A DNA stretch of 64,000 bases from Circinella umbellata (GCA_025093555.1 JAIWNF010000062.1:124001-188000), one strand, 5' to 3'; positions 1 through 12,123 are shown, numbered from the stretch's first letter. Numbers and translations: made by a program. The notes: a model not told the origin generated them from the letters alone.

Positions 1-1179
1 GGTTTAGAGAATTTACGCGTTTTAGCACAATTTCTGAATAAACCAGCGATTCGTGCGGGACGAATTAAGAAAAGAATAAATAAGCAAACGAAAAAAAGTA
101 AAAACCATGAAGCCATGTGCACTTGATTATAAAATGGTGTATCAACATCTCCTTCCGGCTGTTGCTGTATTACAGAGTCATCATTAGTTTGTTGGTTTGC
201 TGGAGCTGGGGCTGGGGCTGGAGGTGGTGGTGGTGGTAGTGGTTTTGATGGATCAACTGTAGGTAATCGAGACAGGATATCTTTTGAAATAGCTTGATGA
301 CCAGCTCCTGTCATATGAATACTGTCCCACCATAAATATGAATCCATTGAATCTAAGCAAGTGCCTTGACACTTCTCCCAATAAGCGTCCTCAACATTTT
401 CCATATTATATTCTTCAGGATCACCCAAAACAGAATTGAAAACTGTATAAATATCAACAAATGATATATCCATTTTCAATTCATCATGCCATTCTTGTGC
501 TGCATCTTCCACTGCTCCATTGTAATCCATTGTGCGCTGTTTCACCACTTGCTGTAATTTTTTCTCACTTTGTAAATAAAAAGGTGAAAATTCCAGCGGT
601 GGTAAACCTAATAATAATATTCTTGCGTCTCCATCCAATCGTTGTACTTCGAGCTACAATAAAGTAATAATAATAATAATAATAATGGATTAATTTAATT
701 TTTGAAAATGTTTTTTTAGCCTATTGTTTTAATATTAAATATAGGCAAGAATACTTTACCACATGCTGTTTCATACATCGTAACAGAGGTTCTACTTGCA
801 CAGTTGAATCAGTTCCATCCGCAATGTCTGTATTACCAATAAATATCGCATGCGTATTCTTGACATCGCCTTTAGTAGTTGAAGAAATGGCTGATTTTGC
901 AGACATCAGTTGTTGTGAAAGGTCCGACACTTCATCAGGTCTAGCACAGGTCAATGCACCTGCTTGTGCAAAACTTTTAAGGGGAACACCCCATCCTTTT
1001 GCAAGATTCTCACTCCATAATGGTCCATTTGTTTTTCGTGTTCGATCGTTGATATCTATAACAGCAACAACATCATATACATGTTATAATCTATCCCTTT
1101 TCTTACTTTATTAGTGTCAAAATAAAGATAACAAATAGTATTTACCAGAGAAAGAATCTCCATAAACAAATAAAGACAT
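1..1179 (-). CDS. GDSL/SGNH-family esterase-lipase, 3' end outside window
   Basis: Three exons are visible: 1179-1146, 1055-760 and 653-1, joined in frame across GT-AG introns. The protein begins MSLFVYGDSFS, which is the GDS block with the nucleophile serine of SGNH hydrolases. A second block, AIFIGNTDIADG, fits the oxyanion-hole Asn region, and WWDSIHMTGAGHQ supplies the usual D-x-x-H catalytic pair near the C-terminus. After it come a proline/alanine-rich linker (PPPPPAPAPAP) and one strongly hydrophobic segment (MASWFLLFFVCLFILFLI) followed by basic residues, so the enzyme is probably anchored in a membrane by its tail. No N-terminal signal peptide is seen at this start, and an upstream exon cannot be excluded. 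The family hydrolyses ester bonds in lipids or acetylated polysaccharides; the substrate cannot be told here. The reading frame is still open at base 1. Confidence 0.85.
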
Positions 1180-3783
1180 GATTAATTATGAGATAAAATT
1201 GAAGCAAAAAAGGTGTTTATTAAAAGCGCTAATTCTTTTTTTTTTTGTTATCGAGTATAAATATTCGAAAGAAAAAAAAAGATGTAATAAGAGGAAAAGA
1301 AAGAATGGAATGACCTGACAATTCTTTTGGAGACTATTTTTGTACACAAATGATTCCTCACTTAATTTTTATCATCCGACTCTTTCTTTTGTATAAGTTT
1401 GGCTGAGCTAACCTGTGTAACCTTGTCTGTTTTTTTGTTTTCTTTCCACAATTAAAAATACTTTGTTTAGGTGGGCTCTGGATAAAAAACAAAGTCATAT
1501 GGTCGAGAAGAAAAAAGCCTAATTATTATTTATAAAAATAAAAGGGTAAAGTTGAACTAGTTACTATTAAAACTTGGGTGTAGTTCTCTTATTACATATA
1601 AATATAAAATAGTTGAAAGAAGTTAATTGTTATTTTGCAAAGTTATTAATACCACTGCTCAGGTCATGTATGAAAAGAAAAAATTTCCACTCGCGTATTT
1701 GTTTATTAACAACAGATAATTTCATAAATGGGCCCACTTTTTTTTACCTACCATTTTCTAATAATTATTTTCGGATTGTTTGATCCGAATTCTAATTCAA
1801 GAAGAGGCTTTTATCAACTTCTACTGTGATTTTAATCAATTAACTAGGTAACTCACACACTATTGTAATAAGATACTATAGTAGTAGATATAATGAATGA
1901 TTATCACTAACGTGGCATGACACCACCACAGTAAAAACTAAACCAGAGCATAGTTTCATTTTAGTACTAGTTTATATAAAATAGATAGGCATGAATGTTT
2001 AGTATTTTATCTTTATTTCTTGTTTCTTGAGTGGCACAACTTCATCTAATTTTGGAATCGTGTTTATTTAAAAATAAAATTGCAGCTGTGGCGTTCTTTT
2101 GATATTTTGTATCACCTCAGCTCTTTTCTTTTTAGCTCTACGGAGTGCGCCTCAATTGCTTCATTATATTACCTACTAAAATAAGTATTGGCCAAAACTA
2201 TTAATCATTTGACTACTTTTAGAGTTTATAAAAAGACCATTTTCTGTGACCATCTAAATAATTAGTTCAACTACAATTGATTTTTTTACTATTCTCTCTT
2301 TTACATTGATTTCAGAGTGCTTGCGTTTATTTATCTTTATTTTATAGTCAGAAAAGTATATACTAGCATATATACACATTATATATATACCAATTATTTT
2401 TCATCACATCTGTAATTGGCAAGAAGCCCGTTCGAAATATAAAATATCAATAACTAATACGTATACGTATACGTATAATACAGTAACAAAACAATCTTCT
2501 CTGGCTATTGAGCAATGAACAAAGAAGAAAACCATGGATCTGTATGCACCATTGAGAAAATTTTTGGTGACCAGTAATCTGCGCATTATGTAATAAGATA
2601 CTTGTCATTAATATCGATATCGTCTACACGTAGGTTAGAATTTATATTTTCTATTATTGAAAAGGAAAGATAATAGAAGCAACAGCTGAGAAACGTACGT
2701 GAGTAAAAGGTTAGGCTTATTTATGAATCCGGATTTTGAAGAAGGGGGAGGACTGCTGGAAAATGTCGATTATTCAAGAGTAGTGGCTTTTGCTCTACGT
2801 GGGTCACTGGAGTAGCCCTTAACTCTGGAGCAGAAGGGAATAATTAATAGTGCTTTAAAAAATATCATAGTAAATAGGGTCGCTCGATTTTTAGTGTCTT
2901 TTCGGTACCATAACGCGCCCGTTTTTCCCGTTTAAATATTTGGCAAGTCTCTTGCTATTTCATATATTATTTTTATTTCCATTCGAGTTTGATACTATTA
3001 ATATGTTTTGTTTCACCCTAGGTTTTCTGTCAAATATCGACCGTACGTAAGTAGCAGGCCGTTTACAAATAGAATACATATCCAAAATGGATTTATGCCA
3101 TAATAATATATCTTGTTGTCTGGAATAGGTAAAGTAACAGTTAAGTAATCTTCAGATGAAAATTTATTTCTTCTTCTAATAACAGTTACCTTTCCCCCTA
3201 AACTCAGATTTGAGGAAGCATTTTTTAATATACCCGTAGCAGTGAAACTCGGGATTTAATTTAGAATCCTAGATAAAGCTGTTTTTTGCATGAGTCGCTC
3301 AAGTTCGAAAATCTTCAAGATGTCAAAATTGTGATCTGCGTCTGAATGGTTGAGACGTCGTCGCGTTTAATAAAACTGTGAAGAAAATCTTATGCAACTT
3401 CGATAAACTTACCAAGTAAATGTATAAAGATAAATATTTTTCTCACATACATAAGCTGCTATTCTTACTATATGTATGTTCATGGTAGTACTTTCTTTTT
3501 TTATTACTTTATACTACGTATATTATTTCGTCTACGTATTGCTGTATTGAACACTTTGTTTGAAGGAAGCACCTTAAAATCATATAGTGTTTGAAACAAC
3601 AAACCTGGACCCAATTATTAAAAGAAGCATCAAATTATATGTAGAGTATTTGATTGGTGTTCCATGAGCGATTACTCTCCTTGTCTTTATATCTCTTCAA
3701 ATGATGAAGGATTTAGTATCTTCCTTAGTTGAAGATATCTCATTGGATTTTTCCACAATTTTGTCCAGAAACAATCAGATACG
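1180..3783. other. gene-free AT-rich stretch
   Basis: No supported gene is seen. Only short open frames with no domain signal occur, and stops are frequent in all frames. The first part presumably holds the promoter of the GDSL hydrolase, including a T-run near 1230. A short palindromic tract (acgtatacgtatacgta) lies near 2459-2475. Confidence 0.5.
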
Positions 3784-5453
3784 CACCATGGCAAAAAATA
3801 AAGTGAAAAAGTATTATTTTCTGTGAATGAAAATGACAAATTCATATTTTTTAAAAGAAAAAAGCATTAAGTGATATTCAGAGAAAATCACAGAAAATAA
3901 ATTCATGGAAAATAATGGAAAATAATATAGAAATCATATATAAACATATAAAATAATGTAAAACCATATAAAACCATATAAAATAATGGAAAGTAATATA
4001 TAATTAAATTATATTAAGTAAAAACAACATAGAATAATACCAATTATCTACTGACAATTAATTTATTTGATAAATTGTTACAATACTACTGCGTATATAA
4101 TATTTCTTACTAGCTATATTACTTCTATATTATAGTTAGTTAGTTTTTTAAAGCTTAATACTAATTACTGATTAATTGGCAGCCTTCTTTGACGGTCGAC
4201 CCGGTCTTTTTTTGGATGCTTGAATATTTGTATGGGATTCAATGGTCGTCGTTGATGTTGTTGTGAACTTGAGAGTCGAGAAGGTATATATTTAAAATAA
4301 CAATGCCTTTTATTCAATGGATCAAACCAATACTATCTTGCTTCATGATTTAGTATATTATAACTTTGTTGTAAAAGAACTATCATGGAAGTGAAGAAAA
4401 TTAGTCAATATAGTCAAGAACTAACACTCTAGCATCACCCGCCCATCAGTCCTAAATATTATACCTTTGATTTTAGGCGCATTGTTAATGTCTGTCTAGT
4501 GACGCTGAACGAATTCAGGATCATCCAGTGAATCGTTCATATTTGTACTATCAATTGTCGTAGTGTTTTATTATATAACATAAGCAAGTAAGCTTCTTTC
4601 ATTATAATAAAATCAAACATACCTAATTATCTAACCGTTTTGCTCGTGCCCTTCAATGCTAGCTGGTGACATCGATAAAGTACTGGGATATTCAATACAA
4701 GTTATTGACGACGGAAATCTTTGTTGACGAGAATGCTGCGGCGGTTGCGCTGTTAACCCTTTATTATCTTTGCTGTTTCTGTATATCGCCTAATCTGTCT
4801 TCTTTCCAAAAAGAAGCATAAACAAGACATACTACTTACCTGTCCTGAAGATTTCTTTTTGTAATTACGTTTGTTGTTCCAAATAGTGGACATTATAAAT
4901 AGACTGCCTAATTAGATTTATTGATGATTGACTAGGGGGAGTGTAGCTCGTAATATATTTAGAAACAACGTTTGCATCTTGGTTATATGGGTAGGAGTCA
5001 TTGCAATTTGTTGTGATGCATCTTTACTTGACATGTTATACTGGGAGAAAAAAAAAAGAGCAAGTGAAAAAAAGATCAAGTGAAAAAAAAGACCAATACG
5101 TAGCGTTTTGTTTGTGCCTAGTTACGATAACATGTAACCTCTCTCTTTAATATTCTTGACACACTATACATGTTAAAAAAAGTTAATCGAAAAATCAATA
5201 ATTGGAATTCAAAGAATTTTATAAATAAACATGTATAATAATCGTTATTAATTAACAGCCATAGAACACAAATAGTCAATATATTTTCATGAAAATTCGC
5301 GGATATTCACAACATTTATTAATATATTTTCATAGAAAATTTTAATTAATCTTCATGACAATCTCCATTCATAAATAATTCAGTGAAAAAAACCATACAA
5401 TCATAAATACTCACAGAAAATAATGGGTTTTCACTTTATTTTTAGCCGTGGTG
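3784..5453. mobile_element. TIR-bounded DNA element, about 1.67 kb
   Basis: About 45 bases at 3784-3828 match the reverse complement of 5409-5453 with roughly six mismatches. Both ends read CACCAyGGC, then wAAAAATAAAGTGAAAA, then ATTATTTTCTGTGA. The inner motif CACAGAAAATAA recurs just inside the left end (about 3889) and in the right end (about 5412), like subterminal repeats of cut-and-paste transposons. Imperfect repeats of aaaccatata and aataatggaa fill 3900-4020. The interior carries a decayed reverse-strand gene with an AT-hook tail and no transposase motif that I recognise. A clean target duplication is not evident: 'tac' sits at 3780-3782 on the left and 5454-5456 on the right, one base out of register. 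It is probably a non-autonomous element; the superfamily is not assigned. Confidence 0.6.
4172..5034 (-). pseudogene. decayed AT-hook protein gene inside the TIR element
   Basis: On the reverse strand several coding-like segments lie in order. About 5034-4870 reads SYPYNQDANVVSKYITSYT in one frame. 4893-4840 reads MSTIWNNKRNYKKKSSGQ and ends at a good donor (CAG|gtaagt). It joins after an intron to a segment containing TAQPPQHSRQQRFPSS that stops near 4629. Then comes NDSLDDPEFVQRH (about 4500-4540), and last a terminal exon ending KKRPGRPSKKAAN before a stop at 4172-4174. The KRPGRP core is a classic AT-hook that binds the minor groove of AT-rich DNA. The pieces cannot be joined in one frame by clean splicing, so a frameshifted, decaying gene is more likely than a working one. 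The family is unrecognised. Lying wholly within the inverted repeats suggests cargo or a relic of the element's own protein. Confidence 0.4.
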
Positions 5454-6112
5454 TACTATATGTTCTATTATAATTTATAATCAACAAGCTTTTGTTTTAT
5501 ATACTACCGTAGAGGACACTCAGGTGCAAAAATGTGTTTAAAGAGGTGTATATATATTTGCTAATATGAATCATAAAAACAATACACGTACAATATATGG
5601 AATGAGTATCGGTCACTTACTGTTTTTTTTTAAATTGAAATATACAGTCCACGTCATCGGGAAATTACATACCACTCTCACTACTGGCTTTATCTCTATC
5701 TTCAGAAGTGGAAACGCTCCTGCCATCTTCATTCTCTTACCCTTTTCTCTCAGTGCGAAATTTATAAACAGCCCAACCAAGCTCGTTATCTTATGCTTTA
5801 GCATTCCTGATCTGAAGTAATTTGAAGTATGGTATGGTATATTATTACCAGAATGCCTTCTTATTTCACTCAACTTTTGTGGACCAAAGGATTGATATTT
5901 TGCTTTACTTTATGAAGTGTCGGAAGGGCTGATAGTGGTGATAGAAACATTTTTACATGTTATTTAGATTCATCGACATTTGGAACAGCTGATCTTTTCT
6001 TTTTATTTGCTGTTGTTTTGGTAGAATTGAGAGAGTAGTGTAAGAAAGTTAATCTACCCAGGGAAATAGTTGAGTTATTATTATTAATAGTTATACCAAG
6101 CAACATTTTCGA
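5454..6112. other. gene-free stretch between TIR element and LINE tail
   Basis: No supported gene. The reverse strand at about 5613-5873 has overlapping open frames with a coding-like look but no motif that I can name. The rest is AT-rich and closed in all frames. Confidence 0.4.
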
Positions 6113-6496
6113 ATGTTAAACCTATTGAATGTGATGAGATGGTGCATTGAGCTTTATGTCATTGGCAAAGATATTGTAATATATAATGTAATAGTAACGC
6201 TATTGTTGAACTCTCTTTCCTCCATTTTTCCAACTGAAATCTCTTTCAAAATTGTATCTTACACCCTTCTCTATATATGGCGTAGCCATTATTGGCAATT
6301 TGTTTATAATGGCACACCTTTCATTCCATCTCAGTCTGCAAAATTAGCCATCAAACATATTACCCCCCTTATATAACAACTTTCTCTTTAACTTTCAATA
6401 AAAAAAGTAAGCGACCGTTAGAAACCCGTTTCCTTTGGTACGGTTTTCAATAAACAATTTTTTTATTGAGGCTAACACGCACCTCCATAAAAAAAA
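6113..6496 (+). mobile_element. 3' end of a truncated LINE (non-LTR) retrotransposon, copy A
   Basis: The open frame 6113-6376 ends with LLYIWRSHYWQFVYNGTPF followed by IPSQSAKLAIKHI. This resembles the C-terminal tail (IWRxHWxFVFxxxPFxP) of the reverse-transcriptase polyproteins of LINEs as I know them from mucoralean fungi. The start of the retained part is unclear, and everything upstream (endonuclease, reverse transcriptase) is missing, the usual 5' truncation. After the stop, 6447-6496 carries TCAATAAAC ... ATTGAGGCTAACAC ... CACCTCCATAAAA. That 3' tail is shared with copies B (31575-31624, reverse) and C (36309-36350), which supports one LINE family in this genome. Confidence 0.65.
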
Positions 6497-7844
6497 GTAA
6501 TGTTACTGTTTATTTATCTTCATCCTACTAGTATTACGTATATATTATTTCAGTTCGTAGTGCAATCATTTCCGTTACCATTTTTTATTATGAACAAGCT
6601 CTTTTCTTTTTAATTGAAGTTTACAAACAATATATAATAATATATCACTACGTACTGCTTACCATATTTTCTTTAAATTTCAACCGTATATTTTACATAT
6701 ATGTATTCGTAGAAGAGCTTTATATAGACAAAAATAAAATCGCTATTTTGTTCTATCGTTGACACTACTTACACAAATAGAACGCCTAAATAACTATGGT
6801 TTTTGGTATTCAAAAGTAGTTACGTAGCTTTAGAATTATATTGTATTGCTGTTTACAAGAATCTAGCAGTGCAGGTGAATGATCTTCCAAATGTGGGGAA
6901 ATTGCTTTTTTACAGTACGTAACGATTTTGTGTAACGCTGATCCCCCATTTCAAAAAGGAAAGAAAAGAGGGTAGGTAAATCAGTATGTTTGTTAATTAA
7001 ACAGAAAAAAAATCATATGTCTTTAATATACGTATAGTCTTTTTGATATAAAAATGATTTTCAGTGTATTTTACTGTTTGTAATTATATAGTTCATTAAT
7101 ACGATTAAAAGAATCACAAAGAGTAATCAAAAAGTATTCTATTATTAAAATCAGAGTTATATAATGGTACGTAGAAGTTGCCAATGACAAGCTATTTTCC
7201 TTTTTTGAAGAAAGATCACTTTATTCCATCACTGTTCTTAATGAATTAAGTTGTTTTTTCTAATTAGTGAAAGAAAGAAGATGTAGTCGTCTAGTAGATG
7301 ATCGAAAATGCTTCCTCCATAACTATATTATGATCTAACTTAAATACGTATATCAGATTTTTTTCGCTTCTATATTATTCATATTATGATAAATATCACA
7401 TTCAAATTTATATTAGAAAATTAGAATACACTCCCAATTATTGCTACACGATAGAACATTCAACAAGTCAAACTATTTTTTTTTGGTGTGAAAATAAGAT
7501 GGGTATGGTTTTGTGTAACACATGAGCGTGATTTTCGCATTGAAGTTTTCTTTTTTTCCCAACAATTATACATGCAGGGCAACTTACCGAGTCCGCCAAA
7601 CCAATTTTAGACTTGTGCCTCTATCAAAGTTTAAAGGCATTTAAAAAAAGCTTGTGCCTCTGAGTTCTATATAACCTTTTTTTTCTTCTCTCTTTTTTTT
7701 TCCCTTTCTTTTTACTTGTTCTATAACAATATATAACAGAAAGAAAAAGCAATTTTCGGTCATTTTATACTTTCCTTAACAGAAACCACAAAACGATAAC
7801 AGCCACGACGACATTTCACTAATAAACGATCAATACATTGTATT
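6497..7844. other. gene-free stretch with presumed promoter of the PalI-type gene
   Basis: No gene is seen. The last 200 bases hold long pyrimidine tracts (ttttttttcttctctc... near 7676-7720) before the start codon at 7845, as is common for fungal promoters and 5' leaders. The rest is AT-rich without pattern. Confidence 0.45.
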
Positions 7845-8647
7845 ATGGCGTTGTCAAAACAAGAAATCGGAGCAACTGTTTTAACAGTAATTGCTATTCT
7901 TCTAGAAATTTTTGTTCTCGTTAGCGGTACAGGTAATGCTCCTGTATTGCGCGACGTATTTTTCGCTGAAGTTACATGGAGTAACAAGTTTACTCGTATG
8001 GGTTTATGGTAAATAATATTAATGTTGATGTTGAAAGCGATCTGTTATTTTCTTTGGGTACTGGCAACTGAAATAAACAAATAATTTATTACAGGGGAAG
8101 TTGCTATGGTGAAATTGATAGTGGTGTTAAAGAATGCAGTGTTCCTACTGCTCCTTTTAAATGGTGTAAGCTATAGATCTTTATACATAATGAAAACAAA
8201 AAAAAAGCTGTTTTATTAAAAGTAACATTTTTTTACATCATATTTCATATAGCCGAAGCTGAAGGTCTGGGTATTAAACTTTCAATTGATCTGCCTGATA
8301 GCATGTACTTGGCCATCCTCATCTTGTATTGGATTGCTTTCTTGGCTACTTGTTTGGCCATGCAAGCCACTGTCTTCACATTCTTCAAGCGTCTTCCTGA
8401 ATTCATCTTAATGCTTGTTTCATTGATGGCTACTGGTGCTTTATTTATTATTTTCATTATTGTTGTGGTCACCGCTGCCAAATTCAAGAACGCTGCTACT
8501 GGAGAAGATGTTTCTAGTTCAATTGGCAATGGTACATGGTTGGTCTTGGGTGCTATGCTTGCATCTGGTCTTTCCACAGTGTGGTACACTTTTAATTGCT
8601 TGTGTCGTCGTAATAGAACAACCGCTTTCGATGATTTGAAGGCTTAA
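7845..8647 (+). CDS. SUR7/PalI-family four-helix plasma-membrane protein
   Basis: Three exons, 7845-8008, 8095-8165 and 8253-8647, join in frame to 209 residues. The first helix follows the start (IGATVLTVIAILLEIFVLV). The extracellular loop carries GLWGSCYGEIDSGVKEC, the G-L-W-x-x-C...C signature of the SUR7/Rim9-PalI and claudin-like superfamily. Three more helices follow: SMYLAILILYWIAFLAT, a segment with LMLVSLMATGALFIIFII, and TWLVLGAMLASGLSTVW. The C-terminus is short and basic (CLCRRNRTTAFDDLKA). Members sit in eisosome or MCC domains of the plasma membrane, or act in ambient-pH sensing; sequence alone does not say which. Each intron follows strict GT-AG rules, and the reading frame does not continue through them. 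Confidence 0.85.
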
Positions 8648-10423
8648 AAAATTAAAGGGAATGAAACCACACTTTTATTATTTTTATTTTTCGTTATTAT
8701 TGCTGTATATATATAATATATCCCCCCCACTACCATAAAAAAAATCCTAAGTTTTATTTAAATTTATTCTTTTCAACTCATCTTGATCTGACTGAAAGAA
8801 CAGCTTCCAAAAAAAAGCAATATTTAAAAACTTTAATTTTTTTTAACTTATACTCTTTACTTTTTTTATTCTTCAAGTTTATTTTTTAATAATATATTAT
8901 TTAGTTACTTTTACTATTTCCTTTTATTCACTATGAAAATTCACTATGAATTAATTTATATCTAAATGAAGATTATCGGGATTGACAGAAACGACTTGAA
9001 CCTTATTAGGAATATCCACACATGGACAAAATACTTTTTGTGATTGTAATACAGCACTAAGAATTTGTGGGAAGAAAAAAAAATCAAGAAGCTATGGTAA
9101 CACGATGAGTTTCATTCTTAGCATTTTATACTACTCATGTGCTTGTTCATTTTATTGTGGAGAAGGGAGAAGGGGTAATCAATATATAAAGTGGAACACA
9201 AGTTGTATTATTATCGATGGTGCAACACTATTTTCTTTTTCTTATTAACTTCATAAATACATTATTCAATGTACTTGACAGCCTGAAAAACTTAAATACT
9301 TTTATATTACTAGAAGACTTGAACTTAAGCTGTTTCTGTACCAAAGAAATAACAAAGTAGATTTCTACGGATATATAACAGGGCGATCTTGGGGGTTCTT
9401 TTAATGGTGGTTAAACAAATGATTGGTATATATTCTTGCTCTCAAATTTGACCAATTCCTACAGTCTTTTTTTGGCGCGCCTTACTTTTCAACTTGGCGG
9501 AACACCAATTTTCATTTGGCGTTTGGACGATTTTTAACTTATGTAGTGGCCTACACTTTTCCTCTTCAGGATGCAACCTCTAAAAATGTCATGTCTTCCT
9601 CCATCTTTCGCAATCGTTAGTGACAACCTATTTGGTAGAACTAACGATCCGTATGTTTAAAGAGCTGTTCTTTTTTAATACTTGCACTTCACACTAACTT
9701 TCAGTTTTGACAGAGTACTTTGGTAGGATTAACAGTTGATACGTAGATTTATATACATGTAAAATTGTTTGTAGTCTCAGTTCTTGACAATATATATGGT
9801 GCATCTTGGAATTACCCACTGTTGTATCCTTGAGTGACATTCCATAGTTCTAAATTACACAGTATGTAAGTATGTATTTTTCTACTTTAAAAAGAAACTA
9901 GTGTAATTTATATGCGCCATTCAATCTAAATCAAAGAATAAAATATTGAGCACAAGATATTTCTTTCGAAGGGTAATATCCTGATACGTGAAAAAGAATT
10001 CAATTTCGACATTCTTCAATGTAAAGGTATTAGTCAAGTTCACATCATCCATATATTGAATAAACTGTTGCAAATGTAATAGATTGTAAAGTGAGGTTTT
10101 ATTCGTATTTTAAATTTTTCTATTAAACATCTAAGTGAGCCTCAAAGATTTTCTATTTTCCCTTTTATTTATTATAACAAATTAATCACATTGAAGACTC
10201 ATAACTAGCTACGTTTACCACTTCCATGGATGCCGTTTTTATTGATAACATATATCACTCTAATGCTTCCAAGATTGAATAAATAAGTTGCTAATACTTG
10301 GCTTATTACCCTGAAGGCAATAGTTGCTCTAGTGTGATCATGCCTACCAGGAAAGCAGACCTAATACAATCTACGTTTAAAAAGTTTAAACCAAAAAATA
10401 CGTAACACAATACTACGGTATAG
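8648..10423. other. gene-free stretch
   Basis: The first 150 bases look like a 3' UTR (T/A runs, a tatatatataatatat tract, a C7 run). Beyond that I see only short frames such as 9423-9620, which has no recognisable motif. No RNA gene is seen. Confidence 0.45.
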
Positions 10424-10723
10424 TTAATTGACGGTCAATTTTTTACGTAGATCATAGAGTTCATTTTTCTCTTCCTGAACATCTCTTTTCAATTTCTGTT
10501 TTTACACCTCCAAGGAAGGAGAATTAAAATTGTGATACACCGCCAACACCCCGCCGACACCCACAAGCATGAATAAGACAATGAAATAGTTTTAGTTCTT
10601 GCTAGAGTTTGGAATGTCTTGAAAACTGGTAGCAACATCACTGAGTTCAATAGCGGAGTTCATGAATTTTGGAGTTGACGTTGGCTTCAATACGAGTGAA
10701 TGACAGTTTAGAAGTTCTTCCAT
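10424..10723 (-). pseudogene. broken small membrane/coiled-coil protein gene
   Basis: One reverse-strand frame of 100 codons reads through two in-frame stops. It begins MEELLNCHSLVL, passes SAIELSDVATSFQDIPNSSK, hits TAA, continues with a clean transmembrane segment (YFIVLFMLVGVGGVLAVYH), hits TAA again, and ends with a charged coiled-coil-like tail (KQKLKRDVQEEKNELYDLRK). An overlapping frame near the 5' side (GRTSKLSFTRIEANVNSKIH) is also coding-like, so a frameshift near 10660 is likely. The layout (soluble N-terminus, one helix, short helical tail) suggests a SNARE-like or other single-pass protein, but I cannot name the family. Its first ATG is only 25 bases from the divergent start of the G-patch gene. 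No intron with normal length would remove the stops. Confidence 0.5.
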
Positions 10724-10748
10724 CGGTCACCTATATAAATTTAACAAG

Positions 10749-12123
10749 ATGGAGGAGACTCAAAACATGATTAATGAAGTACGAGAATTATTGGCTATTG
10801 AACCCAATGATGCTGGTTTACAACAACTATTAGAGCAGCTTGATCTGACCCTTAATGAACAACAGCAACAGCAACAACAGCAACAACAAGAAGAAGAAAA
10901 ACAGAATTTAGAATCTTGCGTTATACCTTTTTCAACGGACAGCCATTGTTATTTACTTCCAGCCATCATTATCGACAACAAAAATAATGATCCCAATGAA
11001 AGTACTGTATTCATTGCAACGCCCATCACACGTGCCACAGTACCTTGTTCTGAATTTCTTAGTGGACGCTCGTGTAGTTGCGCAACACATGGTATCACAA
11101 TACCAAATAATGATTTATTGCCCATGGAAGTGTTATCACAAGAAAATTATCATTTGGATCAAAAAGTATGGGTTAAAAATAATAATAGTGATGGGATTTA
11201 TGTCATGGCAACAGTTGAGGATCACTTGGAAACTACTGGTGAATGGCGCGTGCAGATTATATCCACACGCCAAACCAAAACAGTACAAACATTGTTGCCT
11301 GTCATCGATTTATTAGACGATATGCACAATGACAGCAGCAGCAATGCAGATGACATGTCTGACCAGAATAAGGATGATGATGATGATGGTGATCGATTTG
11401 CTATTGATATTATGGAACAAAAAAGACAAAATCATGATCAATGGGCTGGTTGGCAACAACACACTACTGGTTTTGGTGCCAAGATGCTGGCCAAAATGGG
11501 TTATGTTACAGTAAGTCTGAACCCATCCGTGTGTTTTTTTTCAAAGGGGGGAGGGCACCTTCAAGGTGTGGTTTTTATTCAACTATAGATAGGGCCAAGG
11601 ATTAGGTCGTGAAAGTCAAGGTTTGGTGAATCCAATCGAGGCAACCAAGCGACGAGGTGGAGATCGACTTGGGCTTGGTACTAGTACCGCTCCTGAAAAA
11701 AAGAAAACGATTCACAAAAAGAAGAGCAAAAAGCAGCAGAAGCAGCGCCAACTACAGAAACCTCAAGTTAATCAAGACATTTTTTCAGTGATGAATAAAA
11801 TGCTTGCCAACAACAATTCTTCATCAATGGAAAACAAACAACAACAGGAAAAAGTGCAACCCAACGCGTCAAATAAAAAAGAGGATACAAAGTCAAGACA
11901 GAGAGATTTAGCCAATTTGCATTCAAGACTCGCATCTACACAGGTTGAACTGGCTCGTGCAATGGATTCTGTACGTCGCAACAAAGGAACATCTATGGAA
12001 AGTCAATTTAAAGACCAAGTAAAATCGATAGAACGAAAATTGGATCAGCTTAAATCCCAAGCGGCTGCATTAGAACGCAATATCAATAGGAGTAAAGATA
12101 GAGAGAAAATGATTTTATTCTGA
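10749..12123 (+). CDS. Tudor and G-patch nuclear protein (ZGPAT-like)
   Basis: Two exons, 10749-11510 and 11593-12123, give about 430 residues. The intron lies inside the G-patch: GFGAKMLAKMGYVT before it and GQGLGRESQGLVNPI after it together make the G-patch consensus (about residues 238-285). N-terminal helices (residues 1-45) run into a poly-Gln stretch. A cysteine/histidine block CSEFLSGRSCSCATHG (about 100-115) looks like a shortened CCCH zinc finger. LDQKVWVKNNNSDGIYVMA with following residues (about 138-190) fits a Tudor fold. The C-terminal half is basic (KKKTIHKKKSKKQQKQ) and then coiled-coil. This order matches ZGPAT, a nuclear G-patch protein tied to transcription repression and splicing through DEAH helicases. 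The start is the first ATG after an AT-rich leader and leaves a short 5' gap to the divergent pseudogene. Confidence 0.8.

Noticed and set aside
2404..2586. Reverse open frame of 60 codons
   Set aside because: No motif or splice partner; length expected by chance in this composition.
8245..8589. Reverse open frame opposite the PalI-type gene
   Set aside because: Mirror of the third coding exon; the forward protein has family motifs.
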